The position numbers were made by a program, and so were the translations under genes. 64,000 nt of DNA from the NCBI RefSeq assembly GCF_016916835.1, contig NZ_JAFFIX010000002.1, positions 310,001 to 374,000 on the forward strand, in the 5' to 3' direction. The DNA comes from Actinacidiphila bryophytorum (GTDB lineage Bacteria > Actinomycetota > Actinomycetes > Streptomycetales > Streptomycetaceae). This document shows, in pieces, positions 1 through 8,887 of this stretch. The notes below the pieces were generated by a model. It made no database searches and was not told the origin of the DNA. It was given only the letters and a program-made list of their open reading frames with translations. Numbering within the stretch: position 1 is the first letter of the stretch; each line of letters begins with the position of its first letter.

Positions 1-136
1 CACCCTGTTGCGCACCCAGTACCCGGGCTGGACCCCTGTCCGCCCGGAGGCCCCGCCTGCCCCCCGCCTCCCGCACCCGAGCACGCGCCCGAACATGCCG
101 CGCCAGCGCCCCCCGGAGAACCCCCGGCAGGGATGA
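1..136 (+). CDS. 3' end of an upstream gene (partial), unknown product
   Basis: A reading frame open from base 2 ends at TGA 134-136 and gives a 44-codon tail that begins TLLRTQYPGWTPVRP and then becomes Pro/Arg-rich. It ends only 23 nt before the stop of the opposing gene, as expected for convergent neighbours. There is no start codon in the window and no recognisable motif, so the product is unknown. The Pro-rich tail could also be chance coding in GC-rich DNA. Confidence 0.35.
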   Translation, partial: TLLRTQYPGWTPVRPEAPPAPRLPHPSTRPNMPRQRPPENPRQG

Positions 137-159
137 CCGCCGGGGGCGCTCGCGGAAAT

Positions 160-825
160 TCAGCTGAAGACGATCATCGACCCCTGGCCGAGCGAGCGGG
201 TCGCGGCCGCGTGCAGGCCGAGCCAGACGTGGTGTTCGCGGGCGAAGGGGCCGTCGAAGGCGGTCGGCGGCTGAAGGGCGGGCTCTTCGAGGGTGGTGTG
301 GCGTTCCGGCGGGGCCGGCGGCAGCGGCGGGTTGGCCGGGTCGATGCCGAGGGCGGGGGCGACGAACTCCAGCTCGCGCAGCAGGCCGTGGCTGGAGCCG
401 AGCGGGCCGCCGCCTTCGAGGAGTTCGTCGTTGACGACGGGGTGCGGGAAGTCCAGCGGCACATATGCGCCGGCGTGGTCGTAGTGCCACACCAGGTGCG
501 ATGCCTGGGCGGTGGTCTCGAACATCTCCAGCAGCTGCTCGTAGTCGCCGCCGAGCGCGTCGACGGGGGAGACCTCCAGGCCCTGGAGGCGCAGCAGGTA
601 GGCGCGGCGCAGGAAGTGCAGGGCGTCGTAGTCGAAGCAGGCCACGGGGCCGACGTCGCCGGACAGGCCGGGCATGTAGGAGTAGACGGGTACGGGCGGC
701 TGTCCGGCGTCGCTGAGGGCCTTGTCGTAGCGGGCGAGTTCCTCGGAGAACGGGTTTTCCGGGCTGTGGCAGAGCACATCCACCAGCGGCACCAGCCACA
801 GGTCGCAGGCCAACGAACACTCCAT
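160..825 (-). CDS. hypothetical protein, 221 aa
   Basis: I do not recognise a family. The protein begins MECSLACDLWLVPL, is acidic overall, has no clear signal peptide or membrane segment, and contains several aromatic and His-rich stretches (for example SHLVWHYDHAG) and a Pro-rich turn near residue 170. It is the last of three genes on this strand, about 40 nt after the GntR regulator, so it is probably co-transcribed with the aminotransferase and regulator upstream. The ATG at 825 has no convincing Shine-Dalgarno sequence. An in-frame stop lies close upstream, so no much longer N-terminus is possible. Confidence 0.6.
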   Translation of the reverse strand: MECSLACDLWLVPLVDVLCHSPENPFSEELARYDKALSDAGQPPVPVYSYMPGLSGDVGPVACFDYDALHFLRRAYLLRLQGLEVSPVDALGGDYEQLLEMFETTAQASHLVWHYDHAGAYVPLDFPHPVVNDELLEGGGPLGSSHGLLRELEFVAPALGIDPANPPLPPAPPERHTTLEEPALQPPTAFDGPFAREHHVWLGLHAAATRSLGQGSMIVFS

Positions 826-867
826 CCGGTCGGAGGCGTACAGCGTAAGTCGGCGGTGCCTGCCGCG

Positions 868-1560
868 TCAGGAGCGTGCGGGTGCCAGCTTCTCGACGAG
901 GGCGCGGGTGTGGGCGTCGGCCTGTGTGGTCAGGGCGTGGGCGGCCGCGGTGTCGCGGGCGGCGACCGCGTCGACCAGGGCGACGTGGCCGGCCCAGCAC
1001 ACCCCCGCGGGGTCGCGGAGCGCGCGCAGGTGCGGGACGGCGTACACCCAGGTCTGGGTGCGGATGCGGTCGAGGAACTCGCAGATGTGCGGGTTGCCGC
1101 CGATGGCGGTCAGCTCACGCCAGAAGCGCAGGTCGCAGCCGACGAGGACGTCGAGGCTGCCGGCCTGGGCGGCGCCGGCCGCGGCTTCGGCCCGGCGGCG
1201 TACGGAGGCGATGGCGTCGGCGGGCAGGTCGCCCATGCCGTGCTCGGCCATCTGCCGGAAGGCGGCGTCGACGATGAAGAGCCGCGCCTCGCTGAGCGAG
1301 CGGAAGTCGGCAGCGGTGAGCCGGCGCACCTGGAAGCCGCGGTGCTGCTCGACGTCGAGCAGGCCCTGTGCGGCCAGGTCGACCAGCGCTTCGCGGACGG
1401 GCGTGGCCGAGACGCCGTACAGCTCGGCGATCTCCTTGACGGTGAAGTGCCGCCCGGCCTGCAGCCTGCCGGTGAGCACCTCGTCGCGCAGGGCGTCGGC
1501 TATCTGCTGGCGCAGGCTGCTGCGCCGCACCGGTGTGGCAGGCCCTGCGGCCTCCGGCAT
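868..1560 (-). CDS. GntR-family transcriptional regulator (FCD type)
   Basis: 230-aa DNA-binding repressor or activator. The N-terminal winged helix reads SLRQQIADALRDEVLTGRLQ and continues through IAELYGVSATPVREAL, the classic GntR recognition helix. An all-helical effector domain of the FCD type follows (SEARLFIVDAAF, then later His residues that could bind metal or a carboxylate). I chose the start at 1560, not the more upstream ATG at 1620, because AAGGAG lies about 8 nt before it. It follows the aminotransferase gene on the same strand, so it probably senses a substrate or product of that enzyme. FCD regulators usually respond to small organic acids; the ligand here is unknown. Confidence 0.9.
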   Translation of the reverse strand: MPEAAGPATPVRRSSLRQQIADALRDEVLTGRLQAGRHFTVKEIAELYGVSATPVREALVDLAAQGLLDVEQHRGFQVRRLTAADFRSLSEARLFIVDAAFRQMAEHGMGDLPADAIASVRRRAEAAAGAAQAGSLDVLVGCDLRFWRELTAIGGNPHICEFLDRIRTQTWVYAVPHLRALRDPAGVCWAGHVALVDAVAARDTAAAHALTTQADAHTRALVEKLAPARS

Positions 1561-1684
1561 GGCGTCACTCCTTGTCGCGTCGCGGCTGCGGGTGGCTTCC
1601 GGCCGCGCACCCGCCCGCACACGATACGGCGGCGGGCCGCCGGGTGCGGCCCGGTCGGCCGGTGGCCGCGGCCCGCCGGCCGGG

Positions 1685-3079
1685 TCAGCCCGCGGCTGCG
1701 GCGGTGTGCCGGTCGGCGACGCTCAAGGCCTCGTCCAGCAGGCCGAGGCCTTCCTTCGCCTCGGACTCGGTGATCGTGCAGGGCGGCACGACGTGGGTGC
1801 GGTTCATGTTGACGAAGGGCCACAGCCCCGAGCGCTTGCAGGCGGCGGCGAAGTCGGCCATCGGGGCGTTGTCGGCGCCTGCCGCGTTGTACGGCACCAG
1901 CGGCTCACGGGTGATCTTGTCCTTGACCAGGTCGAGCGCCCAGAAGACACCCATGCCGCGGACCTCGCCGACGCTCGGGTGGCGCTCGGCGATGTCGCGC
2001 AGACCTGGGCCGAGCACGCTCTCGCCGATGTGCGCGGCATTCTCCACGATGTGCTCGTCGCGCATCGCGTTGATGGTCGCGACGGCGGACGCGCAGGCCA
2101 GCGGGTGCCCCGAGTAGGTGAGGCCGCCGGGGTAGGGGCGGGTCGCGAAGGTCGCGGCGATCCGCTCGGAGATGGCGACGCCGCCCAGCGGCACGTATCC
2201 GGAGTTGACGCCCTTGGCGAAGGTCAGCAGGTCGGGTACGGCGTCCCAGTGGTCTGCGGCGAACCAGCGGCCGGTGCGGCCGAAGCCGGCCATGACCTCG
2301 TCGAGGATGAAGACGATGCCGTACCGGTCGCACAGCTCGCGCACGCCCGCCAGGTAGCCGTCCGGCGGGACGAGGACGCCCCCGGTGCCGACGACGGTCT
2401 CCAGGATCACCGCGGCCACGGACTGCGGGCCTTCGAAGGCGACGAGCTGCTCCAGGTGCTCCAGCGCCCTGGTGCACTCCTGCGCCTCGTCGGAGGCGTG
2501 GAACTGCGAGCGGTAGAGGTAGGGGCCCCAGAAGTGCACGACGCCCGCGGAGGCGGTGTCGGAGGCCCAGCGGCGCGGGTCGCCGGTGAGGTTGATCGCG
2601 GCGGCGGTGGAGCCGTGGTAGCTGCGGTAGGCGCTGAGCACCTTGGGCCGGCCGGTGTGCAGCCGGGCCATGCGGACCGCGTTCTCCACGGCTTCCGCGC
2701 CGCCGTTGGTGAAGAAGATCTTGTCCAGGTCGCCCGGGGTCAGTTCGGCGATCAGCCGCGCGGCCTCGGAGCGTACGTCGATGGCGAAGGCCGGTGCGAA
2801 GGTGGCGAGCCTGGCCGCCTGCTCCTGGATGGCGGCGACGACCCTCGGGTGCTGGTGGCCGATGTTGGTGTTGACCAGCTGCGAGGAGAAGTCCAGGTAG
2901 CGGTTGCCGTCGTAGTCCCAGAAGTACGAGCCCTCGGCGCCCGCCACCGCGAGCGGGTCGATGACCTCCTGCGCCGACCAGGAGTGGAAGACGTGTGCCC
3001 GGTCCGCCGCCTTGACCGCGGCCCCTGTGGCGGGGTCGGCGTCCGCGAAGGTGGTGCCGGGCGAGGACGGAGTGGTCAT
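1685..3079 (-). CDS. class III PLP-dependent aminotransferase
   Basis: 464-aa cytosolic pyridoxal-phosphate enzyme of the omega-amino-acid/acetylornithine fold. Visible landmarks are the substrate-loop region YFWDYDGNRYLDFSS near the N-terminus, the cofactor-contact stretch FFTNGGAEAVENAVRMAR, the acidic PLP-pyridine contact ILDEVMAGFGRTG, and the Schiff-base lysine in FAKGVNSGYVPLGG. Length is normal for the family. Enzymes of this type transfer an amino group from omega-amino acids such as beta-alanine or 4-aminobutyrate to a 2-oxo acid. The exact substrate cannot be read from sequence. It precedes the GntR gene on the same strand and is the first gene of that unit. Confidence 0.88.
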   Translation of the reverse strand: MTTPSSPGTTFADADPATGAAVKAADRAHVFHSWSAQEVIDPLAVAGAEGSYFWDYDGNRYLDFSSQLVNTNIGHQHPRVVAAIQEQAARLATFAPAFAIDVRSEAARLIAELTPGDLDKIFFTNGGAEAVENAVRMARLHTGRPKVLSAYRSYHGSTAAAINLTGDPRRWASDTASAGVVHFWGPYLYRSQFHASDEAQECTRALEHLEQLVAFEGPQSVAAVILETVVGTGGVLVPPDGYLAGVRELCDRYGIVFILDEVMAGFGRTGRWFAADHWDAVPDLLTFAKGVNSGYVPLGGVAISERIAATFATRPYPGGLTYSGHPLACASAVATINAMRDEHIVENAAHIGESVLGPGLRDIAERHPSVGEVRGMGVFWALDLVKDKITREPLVPYNAAGADNAPMADFAAACKRSGLWPFVNMNRTHVVPPCTITESEAKEGLGLLDEALSVADRHTAAAAG

Positions 3080-3214
3080 GGCTCCAGGCTAGGTTTCCGC
3101 GCCGCGGACGGCACATGGACGGCAGGGGGACGACCACCTGGTAACCCGGGCCGGTGCTGCGCATATTCTTCGCTCTGGGGTTCGGGAGCCGAACGCGGCA
3201 GCGGGGGGAAGGCC

Positions 3215-4969
3215 ATGGAGCAGCTCGGAGCGGACGATCCGCAGCGGATCGGCACATACAGGCTGCTCGGAAGGCTGGGCACGGGCGGCATGGGCCGGGT
3301 CTTCCTGGCGCGCTCCGACCGGGGCCGCACGGTCGCGGTGAAGCTGGTGCGGGCCGAACTGGCCGCGCAGGAGGAGTTCCGCAGCCGCTTCCGCCGCGAG
3401 GTGCTGGCGGCCCGGCGGGTCGGCGGCGCATGGACCGCGCCGGTGCTCGACGCGGACACCGAGGCCGACATCCCGTGGGTGGCCACCGGCTATGTCGCGG
3501 GACCCTCGCTCCAGCAGGTCATGAAGGACTACGGCCCGCTGCCGGAGCGCTCGGTGACGGTGCTCGCCGCCGGCCTTGCGCACGCGCTGGCCGACATCCA
3601 TGCCGCGGGTCTTGTGCACAGGGATCTCAAACCCTCGAACGTGATGATCACGATCGACGGCCCCCGGGTGATCGACTTCGGCATCGCCCGCGCTCTGGAG
3701 ACCGTCGCGGACGGTTCGCCGACGCTCACCCATACGGGTGCCATGGTCGGCTCCCCCGCCTTCATGTCGCCCGAGCAGGTGCGCGGCGACCGGGTCACCC
3801 CGGCCTGCGACGTCTTCTGCCTCGGCTCGGTCCTTGCCTATGCGGCGACCGGGCTGCAGCCCTTCGGGGCGGCGAGCAGCGGGGTGCACGCCCAGATGTT
3901 CCGCATCGTGCAGGAGCCGCCCGACCTGGACGCGGTGCCCGACGGGCTGCGCGCCCTGGTGAGCGCGTGCCTGGTCAAGGAGCCGGAGAAGCGGCCCTCG
4001 CTGCCCGAGGTGCTCGACCTGATCGGGCCGCCTGCCGACGAGGCGCCCGACACTCCTGCGGGCCGCGTCGAGCCGTGGCTGCCCGGTGCGATCGTCGCCC
4101 AGCTGGGGCGGCACGCGGTGCAGCTGCTGGAGCTGGAGGCGGCGGCCCCGTCGGGGGCGGAGGAGGCGGCCCCTGCCGCGGCGCCCGTTTCGGGTCCTGG
4201 CGCTGTCCAGGCCGCGGCTCCCGTGCAGGCGGCTCCCGTGCAGGCGGCTCCCGTGCAGGCGGCTCCCGTGCAGACCCCGGCGCCGGCCACCGCCGTCGCC
4301 GCTCCCGAACCGGCCGCGGCGCCGCCCGCCCCCCGCCGCGGCAGGCGCGGCGCGCTCGTCGCCGTACTGACGCTGCTCGCGGTCATCGCGGGCGCCACCA
4401 CCGCCTATGTCGTCGTCCAGGAGAAGGACCGCGGCAACGACGCCCACCAGGCGCCGCCGACCGGCACCGGCACCCCCTCGCCCCCGCCCACCACCGCCTC
4501 GTCCGCGCCGACGCCCTCGGCGACCACGCCCACGGCCACCCCGACGACCGGCGAGCCGACCACCACGCCGCCGGCCACGCCCACCGAGCAGCCGACCACG
4601 GCCCCCGCCGTACCGGCGGTCGCGGTCGACGCGCCGCAGGACCTGGTCGGCACCTGGCAGTCGATGGTCCGCACCCCGCCGGCGATCTACGACACCCGCA
4701 CCCTGACCGTGCACGAGGACGGCTCGGTGGAGCTGACCGGCTCCCGTACGAACGGCACCGACACGCTCTACGAGTGCGCCTGGCAGATGGTGGTGACCGA
4801 CGCGGGACCGCCGGTGAAGCTGAGCCCGTCCGAGGTGGTCAGCGGCAAGCCTGCCGCCTCCTGCTCCAAGGGCACCGCCACGACGCTGACCCTGGTCGAC
4901 GCCACCCACCTCATGCGCGACGGCGTAGCGGGCGAGAAGACGCCGCTGACGTACGAGAAGGTCAGTTGA
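3215..4969 (+). CDS. receptor-type Ser/Thr protein kinase (PknB family)
   Basis: 584-aa membrane kinase. The glycine loop GTGGMGRVF lies at about 22-30, the ATP lysine is K43, the catalytic loop is HRDLKPSN (H135 to N142) and the DFG is at 154-156. An SPEQ activation-segment motif follows, so all catalytic residues are present. After the kinase domain (to about 275) comes an Ala/Pro-rich juxtamembrane linker with a near-perfect QAAPV tandem repeat, one transmembrane helix (GALVAVLTLLAVIAGATTAYVVV), a Thr/Pro-rich extracellular stalk and a C-terminal domain of about 110 residues of unknown ligand. The start ATG at 3215 follows the purine-rich ggggggaagg. The frame is open far upstream, but that stretch is antisense to the aminotransferase and is not coding. 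Confidence 0.92.
   Translation: MEQLGADDPQRIGTYRLLGRLGTGGMGRVFLARSDRGRTVAVKLVRAELAAQEEFRSRFRREVLAARRVGGAWTAPVLDADTEADIPWVATGYVAGPSLQQVMKDYGPLPERSVTVLAAGLAHALADIHAAGLVHRDLKPSNVMITIDGPRVIDFGIARALETVADGSPTLTHTGAMVGSPAFMSPEQVRGDRVTPACDVFCLGSVLAYAATGLQPFGAASSGVHAQMFRIVQEPPDLDAVPDGLRALVSACLVKEPEKRPSLPEVLDLIGPPADEAPDTPAGRVEPWLPGAIVAQLGRHAVQLLELEAAAPSGAEEAAPAAAPVSGPGAVQAAAPVQAAPVQAAPVQAAPVQTPAPATAVAAPEPAAAPPAPRRGRRGALVAVLTLLAVIAGATTAYVVVQEKDRGNDAHQAPPTGTGTPSPPPTTASSAPTPSATTPTATPTTGEPTTTPPATPTEQPTTAPAVPAVAVDAPQDLVGTWQSMVRTPPAIYDTRTLTVHEDGSVELTGSRTNGTDTLYECAWQMVVTDAGPPVKLSPSEVVSGKPAASCSKGTATTLTLVDATHLMRDGVAGEKTPLTYEKVS
4216..4273 (+). repeat. 15-bp tandem repeat, about 3.9 copies, inside kinase linker
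   Basis: The unit GGCTCCCGTGCAGGC repeats with no mismatch for nearly four copies and encodes repeating APVQA residues in the juxtamembrane linker of the Ser/Thr kinase. Copy number should vary by slippage and would change linker length in steps of 5 residues. Confidence 0.9.
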
Positions 4970-4996
4970 CCTCCTCGTACGCCGGCGGCGACCGGC

Positions 4997-6280
4997 TCAG
5001 AGGAAGGAGTTGATCTCGATGGTCTCGGTGCGGCCGGGGCCGACCCCGATCGCGGAGATCGGCGCCCCGGACATCTCCTCCAGCGCCTTGACGTAGGCTT
5101 GCGCGTTCTTCGGCAGGTCGGCGAAGGTCTGCGCCTTGGTGATGTCCTCCGACCAGCCGGGCAGGTACTCGTAGACCGGCTTGGCGTGGTGGAAGTCGCT
5201 CTGGCTGTACGGCAGTTCCTCCACCCGGCGGCCGTCGACCTCGTAGGCGACGCACACCGGGATGCGCTCCCAGCCGGTGAGGATGTCCAGCTTGGTGAGG
5301 AAGAAGTCGGTCAGGCCGTTGACGCGGGTCGCGTAGCGGGCGATGACCGCGTCGAACCAGCCGCAGCGCCGGTTGCGCCCGGTGGTGACGCCGAACTCGT
5401 GGCCGACGGTGCGCAGTCGCTCGCCGTCCTCGTCGAACAGCTCGGTGGGGAACGGTCCCGAGCCCACACGCGTTGTGTACGCCTTGAGGATGCCGATCAC
5501 CCGGGTGATCTTCGTGGGGCCGATACCGCTGCCGGTGCAGGCGCCCCCCGATGTCGGGTTCGACGAGGTGACGAAGGGGTACGTGCCGTGGTCGACGTCG
5601 AGGAGCGTGCCCTGCCCGCCCTCCATGAGCACGACCTTGCCGTCGTCCAGCGCCTGGTTGAGCACCAGGGCGGTGTCGGTGACGTAGTCCCTGAGCCGGT
5701 CCGCGTAGCCGAGGTACTCCTCGACCACCTGGTCGGTGCTGATCGCCCGCCGGTTGAAGATCTTCACCAGGACCTGGTTCTTGTCCTGCAGCGCCGCGTC
5801 GACCTTCTGGTGGAGGATCGATTCGTCGAAGAGGTCCTGGACCCTGATGCCGACCCGGTTGATCTTGTCGGCGTAGGCCGGGCCGATGCCGCGGCCCGTG
5901 GTGCCGATCTTCCGGTTGCCCAGGAAGCGCTCCGTCACCTTGTCGATGGTCTGGTGATACGGCGTGATCAGATGGGCGTTACCGCTGATCAGCAGTTTGG
6001 ACGTGTCCACTCCGCGCTCGTTCAGCCCGCTCAGCTCGGAGAGCAGGACCGCCGGGTCGACCACGACACCGTTGCCGATCACGGGGGTGCATCCAGGTGA
6101 CAGGATGCCGGAGGGGAGGAGATGCAGTGCGTATTTCTGGTCGCCGACGACCACCGTGTGGCCGGCGTTGTTGCCGCCCTGGTAGCGCACCACGTAGTCG
6201 ACGGAGCCGCCGAGCAGGTCGGTGGCCTTCCCCTTGCCCTCGTCACCCCACTGAGCACCGAGCAGCACAAGTGCGGGCAC
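4997..6280 (-). CDS. purA: adenylosuccinate synthetase
   Basis: 427-aa cytosolic enzyme that makes adenylosuccinate from IMP, aspartate and GTP, the first committed step from IMP to AMP. The N-terminal GTP loop is intact ([13 protein letters not shown]), followed by [10 protein letters not shown], the IMP-binding TGRGIGPAY stretch, the long [12 protein letters not shown] segment and a C-terminal GPGRTETI base-contact motif. Length is standard. The start is a GTG at 6280 preceded by a GAAGGGG ribosome-binding site. It is convergent with the kinase gene and divergent from the diacylglycerol-kinase-like gene. Identification is secure. Confidence 0.98.
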   Translation of the reverse strand: MPALVLLGAQWGDEGKGKATDLLGGSVDYVVRYQGGNNAGHTVVVGDQKYALHLLPSGILSPGCTPVIGNGVVVDPAVLLSELSGLNERGVDTSKLLISGNAHLITPYHQTIDKVTERFLGNRKIGTTGRGIGPAYADKINRVGIRVQDLFDESILHQKVDAALQDKNQVLVKIFNRRAISTDQVVEEYLGYADRLRDYVTDTALVLNQALDDGKVVLMEGGQGTLLDVDHGTYPFVTSSNPTSGGACTGSGIGPTKITRVIGILKAYTTRVGSGPFPTELFDEDGERLRTVGHEFGVTTGRNRRCGWFDAVIARYATRVNGLTDFFLTKLDILTGWERIPVCVAYEVDGRRVEELPYSQSDFHHAKPVYEYLPGWSEDITKAQTFADLPKNAQAYVKALEEMSGAPISAIGVGPGRTETIEINSFL

Positions 6281-6352
6281 AGGCGTACACCCCTTCCGGG
6301 CGGGGCATGTCCAACGTGCAGAGAGCCGTCGAACCTGCCCCGGAATAGACGA

Positions 6353-6380
6353 AGCCCCTGACGCAAAGGCGCAAGGGGCT
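6353..6380. promoter_or_regulatory. hairpin in the purA/DAGK-like divergent leader
   Basis: The intergenic region 6281-6414 contains AGCCCCT and its complement AGGGGCT flanking a second short CGC/GCG pairing, giving a 28-nt hairpin. There is no U-tract on either side, so it is not an obvious terminator. It could be an RNA leader structure of the rightward gene or a protein-binding site. Function is unknown. Confidence 0.3.
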
Positions 6381-6414
6381 CTTGCACCGAGATTTTACCT
6401 GAGGAAGGACCAAG

Positions 6415-7266
6415 GTGTCGGCTCACCCTCCCGGGCATCCTCCACCGGACTCCGACCGGAGGTGGCCGCTGCTGCTGGTCATCGACCCGGCGGCACGCGC
6501 GACCGACGGCGAGTCCGTGCGGATCGCGAAGGATGTCCTGTGTGCGGGGGCGCCCTCCGTGAAGATCGTCTTCCCGGAGTCCGCCGAGGAGGCCGAGCGC
6601 GCGCTCGCCCACCGCGGCCGCCGCCACCCGGTCGTCCTCGGCGACGACCAGGCACTGCTGCGCACGGTCCGTTCGCTGCACCGCGACCGCACGCTGCACG
6701 AGGCGCCGGTGTCGCTGGTGCCGATCGGGCCGCGCTCGACGCTGGCCCGCGCCCTCGGCGTGCCCGGCGACGTGCCGGCCGCGGCCCGGGCGGTGCTGGA
6801 CGGCGCCCCGCGCGAACTGGACCTGCTGGTCGACGAGAGCGGCGGCATCGTGCTCGGCGCGCTGAGCATCCCCTGCGGCAGCCCCGTCTCGCACACCGCC
6901 GCGCACTGGTGGACGCCGGTGGAGAAGACCGCCCGCTCGCTGGTGCGCACCCTGACCGCGCCGATCCCTGCCGCCGCCCACCCGCCGCCCCGGCAGCGGC
7001 TGCGGGTGGAGGCCGACGGGGTGCTGCTCGCCGACCTCGACCAGCCGGTGCAGGAGATCTCGGTCCGCCCGGCCCCTTCCGGCTTCGCCGAGGTCTACGT
7101 CCGGCGCACCGAGGGCGCCTCGCACGTCCGCACCAGGGCGCGCACCATCACCGTCTCGGGCCGCGACTTCCGCTACCGCGCCGATTCCGCGGTCACCGGG
7201 CCGGTGCGGACCAGGACCTGGACGGTGGAGCCGGCGGCGTGGCGGCTGACGGTGCCGCGGCGCTGA
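6415..7266 (+). CDS. diacylglycerol kinase-like protein (lipid kinase fold)
   Basis: 283-aa soluble protein. The N-terminus resembles the diacylglycerol-kinase catalytic fold: a first strand LLLVIDPAA, then a middle segment where VSLVPIGPRSTLARALGVP sits at the position of the family's nucleotide-binding GTxND stretch, and a beta-rich C-terminal half (LRVEADGVLLADLDQP). The canonical GGDGT motif is not evident; the corresponding place reads VVLGDDQAL. Kinase activity is therefore doubtful and a non-catalytic relative is possible. The start is a GTG right after a GAGGAAGGA ribosome-binding site. It diverges from purA, but no metabolic link is apparent. Confidence 0.7.
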   Translation: MSAHPPGHPPPDSDRRWPLLLVIDPAARATDGESVRIAKDVLCAGAPSVKIVFPESAEEAERALAHRGRRHPVVLGDDQALLRTVRSLHRDRTLHEAPVSLVPIGPRSTLARALGVPGDVPAAARAVLDGAPRELDLLVDESGGIVLGALSIPCGSPVSHTAAHWWTPVEKTARSLVRTLTAPIPAAAHPPPRQRLRVEADGVLLADLDQPVQEISVRPAPSGFAEVYVRRTEGASHVRTRARTITVSGRDFRYRADSAVTGPVRTRTWTVEPAAWRLTVPRR

Positions 7267-7317
7267 GCCGGACGGGGGCGGCGGGGGCTCCCAGAGGGCC
7301 GGACTCGTGACGCCTCG

Positions 7318-7872
7318 TCAGAGGGTGGTGCGGTAGACGCGCCAGCGCTCCATCATCCCCGTCAGCTCCCGCTGCAGGAACTCGAAGAAGGCGGCCGTCT
7401 CGGCGAGCCTGCGGCCGGCGTCGCTGTCCTCGCCGACGCTGTAGACGCCGGTGCGCAGGGTGCTCTCCCAGCGCACCAGCATGTGCTCGCGGTTGGTGAA
7501 GGTCTCGAACCACTGGTCGTTGTGCAGCCGGTACAGCTCGCGGCGCGAGCCGGGGTCGCGTTCGCGCAGGATCAGGCCCGCCTGCGCGAGGTAGCGGACC
7601 GCGCCGGAGACCGCGGCCGGGCTGATCTGCAGCTGGTCGGCGAGCGCGGCGGAGCTGAGCGCGCCGTCGGGCGAGACGAGCAGGGCGGCGAAGACCCGGC
7701 TGGGCATCCGCGGCATGCCGGCCTCGACGAGCTGGGCCGCGAAGCGCTCTATGAAGGCCATGACGTCGGCGTCGACGGCGACTTCGACGGCGCCGGCGCC
7801 GGCGCGCTCCTCCTCGCGCTGCTGTGTCTGCCGCGTCTGCCGCGGTGCCTGCTGCTGCGATTCCTGGGGCAC
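7318..7872 (-). CDS. GbsR/MarR-type transcriptional regulator
   Basis: 184-aa winged-helix repressor. The N-terminus is a Gln-rich disordered tail, followed by helices around FIERFAAQLVEAGMPRMPSR and the HTH core LADQLQISPAAVSGAVRYLA, typical of GbsR-like MarR relatives that control efflux pumps. I chose the GTG start at 7872, with GGGAGG just upstream, because a longer reading would run into the divergent ABC gene. It is divergent from the ABC exporter, and two inverted repeats lie in the 82-nt space between them, so it very probably represses the transporter. The inducer is unknown. Confidence 0.87.
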   Translation of the reverse strand: MPQESQQQAPRQTRQTQQREEERAGAGAVEVAVDADVMAFIERFAAQLVEAGMPRMPSRVFAALLVSPDGALSSAALADQLQISPAAVSGAVRYLAQAGLILRERDPGSRRELYRLHNDQWFETFTNREHMLVRWESTLRTGVYSVGEDSDAGRRLAETAAFFEFLQRELTGMMERWRVYRTTL

Positions 7873-7897
7873 GGTCCGCCTCCCGCTCGGTTTCGCC

Positions 7898-7935
7898 AAG
7901 TTTAACCCGTTCGTGAACTTCACAAATTTCTGAAG
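7898..7935. promoter_or_regulatory. two overlapping inverted repeats between regulator and ABC genes
   Basis: In an AT-rich patch of an otherwise GC-rich region, AAGTT and AACTT arms flank a 13-nt centre at 7898-7920. A second pair, CTTCA and TGAAG, flanks 8 nt at 7919-7933. Both lie where the two divergent promoters must be. They are candidate operators for the GbsR-type regulator; this is inference from position and symmetry. Confidence 0.4.
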
Positions 7936-7954
7936 ACAGCGTACCTTCGAAAAC

Positions 7955-8887
7955 ATGAACGGGGCTATCGACGTGGCCGGGCTCACCAAGGCCTTCGGCC
8001 GCACACGCGCACTCGACGGACTCGACCTGTCCGTCGCCACCGGTGAGGTGCACGGCTTCCTCGGACCCAACGGTTCGGGGAAGTCGACCACCATCCGCAT
8101 CCTGCTCGGGCTGCTGAGAGCCGACGGCGGCCGGGCGCGGCTGCTCGGCGGCGACCCCTGGCGCGAGGCGGTGCCGCTGCACCGGCGGGTGGCGTACGTA
8201 CCCGGTGACGTCACGCTGTGGCGCAACCTCAGCGGCGGCGAGATCATCGACCTCTTCGGCCGGCTGGGCGGCGGGATGGAGCCGGCCCGCCGAGCCGAGC
8301 TGCTCGACCGGTTCGAGCTGGACCCCGCGAAGAAGGGCGGCGCCTACTCCAAGGGCAACCGGCAGAAGGTCGCCCTGGTCGCCGCCTTCGCCTCGCGGGC
8401 CGAGCTGCTGATCCTCGACGAGCCGACGTCGGGCCTGGACCCCCTGATGGAGGAGGTCTTCCGCGGCTGCGTCCGCGAGGCGCGCGACCGGGGCGCCACG
8501 GTGCTGCTGTCCAGCCACATCCTCAGCGAGGTCGAGGCGCTGTGCGACCGGGTGAGCATCATCCGGCAGGGCCGCACGGTGGAGTCCGGTGCGCTCGGCG
8601 AGCTGCGCCACCTCACCAGCACCTCGGTGACCGCGGAGCTGGGCCGGGCGCCCGAGGGCCTGGACCGGCTGCCCGGTGTGCGGGACCTCGCGGTCGACGG
8701 CACCCGGGTCACCCTCCAGGTGGACAACGACCGGCTCGACACCCTGCTGCAGGCCCTGACCGGCGCCGGGGTCCGCACCCTGACCAGCCGCCCGCCCACC
8801 CTTGAGGAGCTGTTCCTGCGGCACTACACGGCCGACGCCGGCCAGGTCCCGGCCGGCGCGGCAGCCGGGCACGGGGGCACCCGGTGA
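7955..8887 (+). CDS. ABC exporter, ATP-binding subunit
   Basis: 310-aa cytoplasmic ATPase of an ABC-2 drug or lipid exporter. Walker A is GPNGSGKST (37-45), the signature loop is the divergent SKGNRQK (about 132-138) seen in polyketide-antibiotic exporter subunits, and Walker B is LLILDEP (151-157) followed by an SSHILSEVE switch region. A roughly 90-residue C-terminal extension is usual in this subgroup. It overlaps the permease gene by 4 nt (GTGA), so the two are translationally coupled. It lies divergent from the GbsR-type regulator and is presumably induced by the exported compound. Confidence 0.93.
   Translation: MNGAIDVAGLTKAFGRTRALDGLDLSVATGEVHGFLGPNGSGKSTTIRILLGLLRADGGRARLLGGDPWREAVPLHRRVAYVPGDVTLWRNLSGGEIIDLFGRLGGGMEPARRAELLDRFELDPAKKGGAYSKGNRQKVALVAAFASRAELLILDEPTSGLDPLMEEVFRGCVREARDRGATVLLSSHILSEVEALCDRVSIIRQGRTVESGALGELRHLTSTSVTAELGRAPEGLDRLPGVRDLAVDGTRVTLQVDNDRLDTLLQALTGAGVRTLTSRPPTLEELFLRHYTADAGQVPAGAAAGHGGTR

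Noticed and set aside
133..1773. 546-residue plus-strand open frame at the window start
   Set aside because: Composition is Gly/Val/Arg-rich without motifs and it is antisense to the GntR gene with a clear HTH.
908..3214. Long plus-strand extension upstream of the Ser/Thr kinase
   Set aside because: It runs antisense to the aminotransferase and GntR genes; the kinase family starts just before the glycine loop at the ATG 3215.
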